A DNA stretch of 64,000 nucleotides from assembly GCF_001865675.1 (NCBI RefSeq), contig NZ_CP011319.1:2728001-2792000 (forward strand), in the 5' to 3' direction. Under the pieces are notes generated by a model. It was not told where the DNA came from and made no database searches. It saw only the letters and a program-made list of their open reading frames with translations. The stretch is from Janthinobacterium sp. 1_2014MBL_MicDiv. GTDB lineage: Bacteria; Pseudomonadota; Gammaproteobacteria; Burkholderiales; Burkholderiaceae_D. The position numbers were made by a program, and so were the translations under genes. Positions 60,854 through 64,000 of this stretch are shown here, in pieces (the first letter of the stretch is position 1; every line of letters begins with the position of its first letter).

Positions 60854-61632
60854 CTTTCAAGTGAGAAATTTACATATCGGTGAGCAGAGAAATACACATA
60901 CACAGTCAATACAAGGTGATACAAGGACATACCGCACAACATTGCGCAGACAAACCCATCCGCACTCAAATTTTTCTGCACGACGATACCAAGCGATTCA
61001 AATCCGCTCATCGCTATCGCCATGCAAAACAGCATCAGCAAGCAATACGCCAGGCGCGGCAAGATCTGCGCCCGCATGCCGCGCCGGATGCGCAGCCACC
61101 ATCCTGTGCCGGCCGCAACGGAGCCTTGCCCTGGTACTGCGACGGCATGAAAACCCAGGCATATCCACAGCAGCATCGCGACAGTCGTGATGGGGAACCA
61201 TTGGAAGTGAAATTCGATATGCCGCCCTATCCCGGTGAGGAATGCTTCCTGCATGGCGCTACGGCACTGCGACAACAGGAAAACAGGCGACACGCGCCAA
61301 AAGTCGCCCAGGCTGGCAATACTGATCAGGGCGCTACATCCGAGCAGGGACCAGATGGCACTGCGCCGCCGATGCAGGTGAAAGAGCAGCCAGGATGTCG
61401 TTACCAGACACGCGCCGCTGAGCGCTCCCCATAGCCACAGGGTCGGTACCTGGTGTGGCAGCAGCGGCAGCAAGGTTGCCAGCCAGGAAAAGCAAAATAG
61501 CAGGAGCAGATCGCGAGCAGGCCGGGGGGAAAGCCAGCTTGCCGATCCGATAAGAGAGCGGGCACGTGCCGCCGCTCCAGGATGCCATGCGTGGGGGAGG
61601 GTCACTTTATCCTTCCGCATAATTTTCACCAT
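60850..61632 (-). CDS. Uncharacterised polytopic membrane protein
   Basis: About 260 residues with six predicted transmembrane helices, basic loops and no recognised family motif. Hydrophobic stretches lie near LLLLFCFSWLATLLPLL, LWLWGALSGACLVTTSWLLF, SLLGCSALISIASLGDFW, FPITTVAMLLWICLGF, LAYCLLMLFCMAIAM and FVCAMLCGMSLYHLVLTVYVYF. The start is uncertain: ATG at 61632 lies immediately after AGGAGC, so the GTG just behind it or the ATG at 61620 are equally possible. Its stop overlaps the decarboxylase start. It may be a transporter or a membrane factor for the product of the cluster. Confidence 0.68.
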   Translation of the reverse strand: MVKIMRKDKVTLPHAWHPGAAARARSLIGSASWLSPRPARDLLLLFCFSWLATLLPLLPHQVPTLWLWGALSGACLVTTSWLLFHLHRRRSAIWSLLGCSALISIASLGDFWRVSPVFLLSQCRSAMQEAFLTGIGRHIEFHFQWFPITTVAMLLWICLGFHAVAVPGQGSVAAGTGWWLRIRRGMRAQILPRLAYCLLMLFCMAIAMSGFESLGIVVQKNLSADGFVCAMLCGMSLYHLVLTVYVYFSAHRYVNFSLER

Positions 61633-61753
61633 GCTCCTGTTACCAGACAAAGAATTCTTTGCGGTAGGACAAATTGAAAGAGATACGTGGATCACGCAGG
61701 CTGAAAGAGCGCAATTCCATGTCTTTCAGCCTGCGTTGCTGTTGCTATCCCGT

Positions 61754-63409
61754 TTATTTCAGGCTGACCCGCAAGGCCTTCCTGAGGGGCGCCGCAGTCG
61801 ACGCCAGCGCCAGCGTATTTACGCCAGGATCGGCCTGGTGGCCGACAATTTCTGCACTGAAGGTCGTGTCGGAATTCGCTACCACACTCTGTGGCAGGTG
61901 ATTCAAACTGAAGTGTGCCTTGACATTCAAATGCGTCTGGCAGTTGGCGCAACCCTGGATCGCATTCCGGCTCAGGACGGACTGGACGCCGACCAGGTGT
62001 TTCTGGCCATTCACCGTGGCATAGCCTGCGATCAGGAAGGAGCCGCGGACGGCCGCCTTGTTGGCGCCAGACACCGTCAATACCTGGCCGCTGTAACCTT
62101 CCGATACGTTCAGCATCTGTTGTCGGCACGCCCCGGTTTGCGGCCAGCTCGCCTGGTCAAGCGAGCCGATCGAATAGGTGTAATTCAACTGCTGCTCGAT
62201 ATTCACCACATCGCTGGCGACTTGCACCTTGCCGTTCGCATCGACAAATGGCATCAGCGGCGAGTCCATCGACAGCCAGACATTGCCGGCCACCCCGGGC
62301 GTAGGTCCCTGATTATCGACAGAATTGGTGCCCGGATATTGGGGAATGATATCGAGTGTGTTGAGGTTGCCAGTTTTCTTTTGCCAGACCCAGAACATGC
62401 GGTCGACATTACAGTGATGGAAATAGAAAATCGGATCCAGGCCCGCCGTGTCATTTTCACCCATGTCGCCATTGGCGCCAACGATCGGCGATCCGTCAAA
62501 ATTCTGCGTGGCGACCGTTGTAATATCGACGCCGCCGACCGCGACGTGCATATCGTTATGCGGCTGTTCAAGCGGCACTGCCAGAGTTTCACCGGTACTC
62601 AGTAAATCATTGTAATTCTGGGCAGACGTCGTATTCGAGAAAACCGTATAATTGGGCGCATTCAAACAATTCTGGTAGGCAGTATGGATGCCGGCCGATA
62701 TCGTTGTATTGTTATTGACGTTATCCGGTTGAATATTGATAACGGCAAGATTGAGCCAATTAACCACGTTCTGGTTAAGCACGACAACCGCTTCGGCCGC
62801 GTTCCACTGGCTGTTGTGCAGCTTAGTCACGGCCAGATTGGCAGGCGTGCCCACCAGGCCGGAATAAGGGTAGCGAACCGTCGTGTAGCCTGCATTCTTG
62901 GTATACAAGCCTCCCGCGCCACCTTCCTGGTCCGTGGAGATATTATCCGTAATATTGACTGGAAACGTGAATGAGCGCAGCGGATTCGGAATCTTATTTC
63001 CATTGCTATAGGTGAAAAACTCGTCCGTCAGGCAGGATGGTATGCCTTGCGCCAGTGAGTATTCATCTGTTTCATCCCAATACGGCAACATCACGCTTTC
63101 ACATCCTGGAATGCTTTGCAATGCCTTTTCCAGTTTCACCAGATACAATCTGTGCCAGGTTGGAAACAGGACGTTTCCGTGATTGCACCAGCCGCCCCAC
63201 CATGCGCTGCTGCCATATCCAGCGCCGCGGAACGGTTCGCCGTGATAACCGCCAAGCACAAAAAATGAATTGAGGTTGGAGGAATCCAGCGCCTTGATGC
63301 CAGCCCAGGCCGTCATCAGGTTTTCCAGGGTTTCAGTATCCGTCTTGTTCTCGAAATTGGTCTGGATTTCCAAAATGGAACGACGAACGCCCATCGATAT
63401 TTGTGCCAT
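61754..63409 (-). CDS. Tyrosinase family type-3 copper oxidase
   Basis: 551 residues. The CuA site is formed by His56 (GGYHGEPF), His77 (WCNHGNVLFPTWHR) and His86; Cys75 sits two residues before His77, the C-x-H arrangement that makes a thioether bridge in fungal tyrosinases. CuB has His284 and His288 (EQPHNDMHVAVGG) and His331/His332 (DPIFYFHHCNVDRMFWVWQ). A C-terminal part of about 200 residues includes a CANC motif. The family hydroxylates monophenols and oxidises o-diphenols to quinones, the entry to melanin. No signal peptide is visible. The start has AAGGT seven bases upstream. First gene of the cluster. Confidence 0.92.
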   Translation of the reverse strand: MAQISMGVRRSILEIQTNFENKTDTETLENLMTAWAGIKALDSSNLNSFFVLGGYHGEPFRGAGYGSSAWWGGWCNHGNVLFPTWHRLYLVKLEKALQSIPGCESVMLPYWDETDEYSLAQGIPSCLTDEFFTYSNGNKIPNPLRSFTFPVNITDNISTDQEGGAGGLYTKNAGYTTVRYPYSGLVGTPANLAVTKLHNSQWNAAEAVVVLNQNVVNWLNLAVINIQPDNVNNNTTISAGIHTAYQNCLNAPNYTVFSNTTSAQNYNDLLSTGETLAVPLEQPHNDMHVAVGGVDITTVATQNFDGSPIVGANGDMGENDTAGLDPIFYFHHCNVDRMFWVWQKKTGNLNTLDIIPQYPGTNSVDNQGPTPGVAGNVWLSMDSPLMPFVDANGKVQVASDVVNIEQQLNYTYSIGSLDQASWPQTGACRQQMLNVSEGYSGQVLTVSGANKAAVRGSFLIAGYATVNGQKHLVGVQSVLSRNAIQGCANCQTHLNVKAHFSLNHLPQSVVANSDTTFSAEIVGHQADPGVNTLALASTAAPLRKALRVSLK

Positions 63410-64000
63410 ATTTTACCTTGTCGTGGTTTTGTACAAGAAAGAAATACCCTGAAAATCCAGTGATGCATACTGCGTTCGACGGTCATACATTTCTTCTCAT
63501 CATCATCTTTATTATTGAACGATAAAACAAGTAACATCTCGGCTCAAAAAGTTACATCCATTTGTTACTTGCATAAAAATAATAAGCAGCGAGCCAAATT
63601 TTCTGTCAAATACTGCTCAACGCATGGCGCGGCCAGGCTTCGGGGCGATGCCGGCAAGATTGGCCTTGCGTATCAGTGCGCAGGGAGCGTGGCGCGGGCG
63701 CAGGCCCACGCGCACGGCGGGCGGGGAGGGGAGAACATCAGGCAACGGCACTGCGCCAATTCTCCGATTCCTGTGCCAGATCAAAAGAGCATTGACATTA
63801 ACGTTGACTTTAGTCTTAGAGTAGAGCCACGGCTGGGCAGGCAGGGCGGGGGGATCCGTCCTGAAAGCAAACGTTGCCAGGCCGTTCGAGTCGTTCCCGT
63901 CGCCTCGCCCAAACCGTAAAGGAGCAGGATTTTACCGAGTGACAGCAAGCAGCTCATACCTCACCAGGTGGCAACTCACACATTACATAGGAGTACGGAC
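63410..64000. other. Intergenic region at the right edge, no gene supported
   Basis: 591 bp upstream of the tyrosinase gene. Short open frames exist but have no binding site or family match. The first 200 bp are AT-rich and include an inverted repeat (63528-63571). AGGAG at 63989-63993, 7 bases before the edge, suggests a plus-strand gene starts just beyond the window. Confidence 0.55.
63528..63571. promoter_or_regulatory. Inverted repeat upstream of the tyrosinase gene
   Basis: CAAGTAACA (63528-63536) and its exact reverse complement TGTTACTTG (63563-63571) are separated by 26 bp, with another GTTAC in the middle (63551-63555). It lies about 120-160 bp upstream of the tyrosinase start and could be a two-site regulator binding region. 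No regulator gene is adjacent in the window. Confidence 0.45.

Noticed and set aside
63515..63919. 134-residue plus-strand frame near the right edge
   Set aside because: No ribosome binding site, no family match and mixed low-complexity composition.
1..64000. tRNA, rRNA, CRISPR, transposase or phage integrase genes
   Set aside because: I looked for clover-leaf arms, regularly spaced direct repeats and DDE/integrase motifs and saw none that hold up by eye.

Overview
The window is a GC-rich chromosomal segment (AT-richer only in a few intergenic stretches) packed with short-spaced or overlapping operons. Gene content (cytochrome bo-type oxidase with RegB/RegA, PAS/REC hybrid kinases, a selD-selU selenium operon, DUF3297, SURF1) points to a betaproteobacterium; I infer the Oxalobacteraceae (Janthinobacterium/Massilia/Duganella type), without a decisive marker such as rRNA. 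No tRNA, rRNA, CRISPR array, insertion sequence or phage gene was seen.

Layout. 1-11.2 kb: a signalling block, with one hybrid histidine kinase on the plus strand (cut by the left edge) facing a minus-strand run of hybrid kinase, CheR methyltransferase, response-regulator/kinase and a second hybrid kinase closely paralogous to the first. 11.5-13.5 kb: an Hsp20 chaperone and an MFS transporter. 13.7-20.5 kb: cyoABCD, a SURF1 homologue and a RegB/RegA-like redox two-component pair, all overlapping or abutting. 20.5-28.2 kb (minus): a DUF4019 protein, two acetyltransferases, and a selenium operon: selU, selD and a PhnCDE-like ABC transporter that is probably a selenium oxyanion importer. 28.3-32.4 kb: a FAD monooxygenase/TetR pair with a palindromic operator between them, and lrgAB with a divergent LysR regulator.

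32.4-39 kb: secreted proteins, then the most unusual locus: a ferritin-like (VioB/IPA-dimer-synthase-like) protein with a cysteine-rich tail, translationally coupled to a DUF692/MNIO iron oxidase and its DUF2063 (HvfC/BufC-like) partner. This has the architecture of a RiPP-type modification system acting on a large protein. 39-54.5 kb: housekeeping and accessory genes (DUF3297, serine hydrolase, DJ-1/PfpI, CptA-like phosphoethanolamine transferase, ferredoxin-NADP reductase, an orphan TssA, an acyltransferase, a DASS permease, a LytS/LytTR pair, and a three-repeat Ig-like protein).

55.3-63.4 kb: an amidohydrolase, a Fur-box-preceded FTR1-cytochrome c iron permease, and a minus-strand cluster of tyrosinase, an unknown membrane protein and a phosphatidylserine-decarboxylase-like enzyme, which could be a small aromatic-amine or pigment pathway. 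The last 590 bp hold no convincing gene, but a Shine-Dalgarno-like AGGAG close to the right edge suggests a gene starts just outside.
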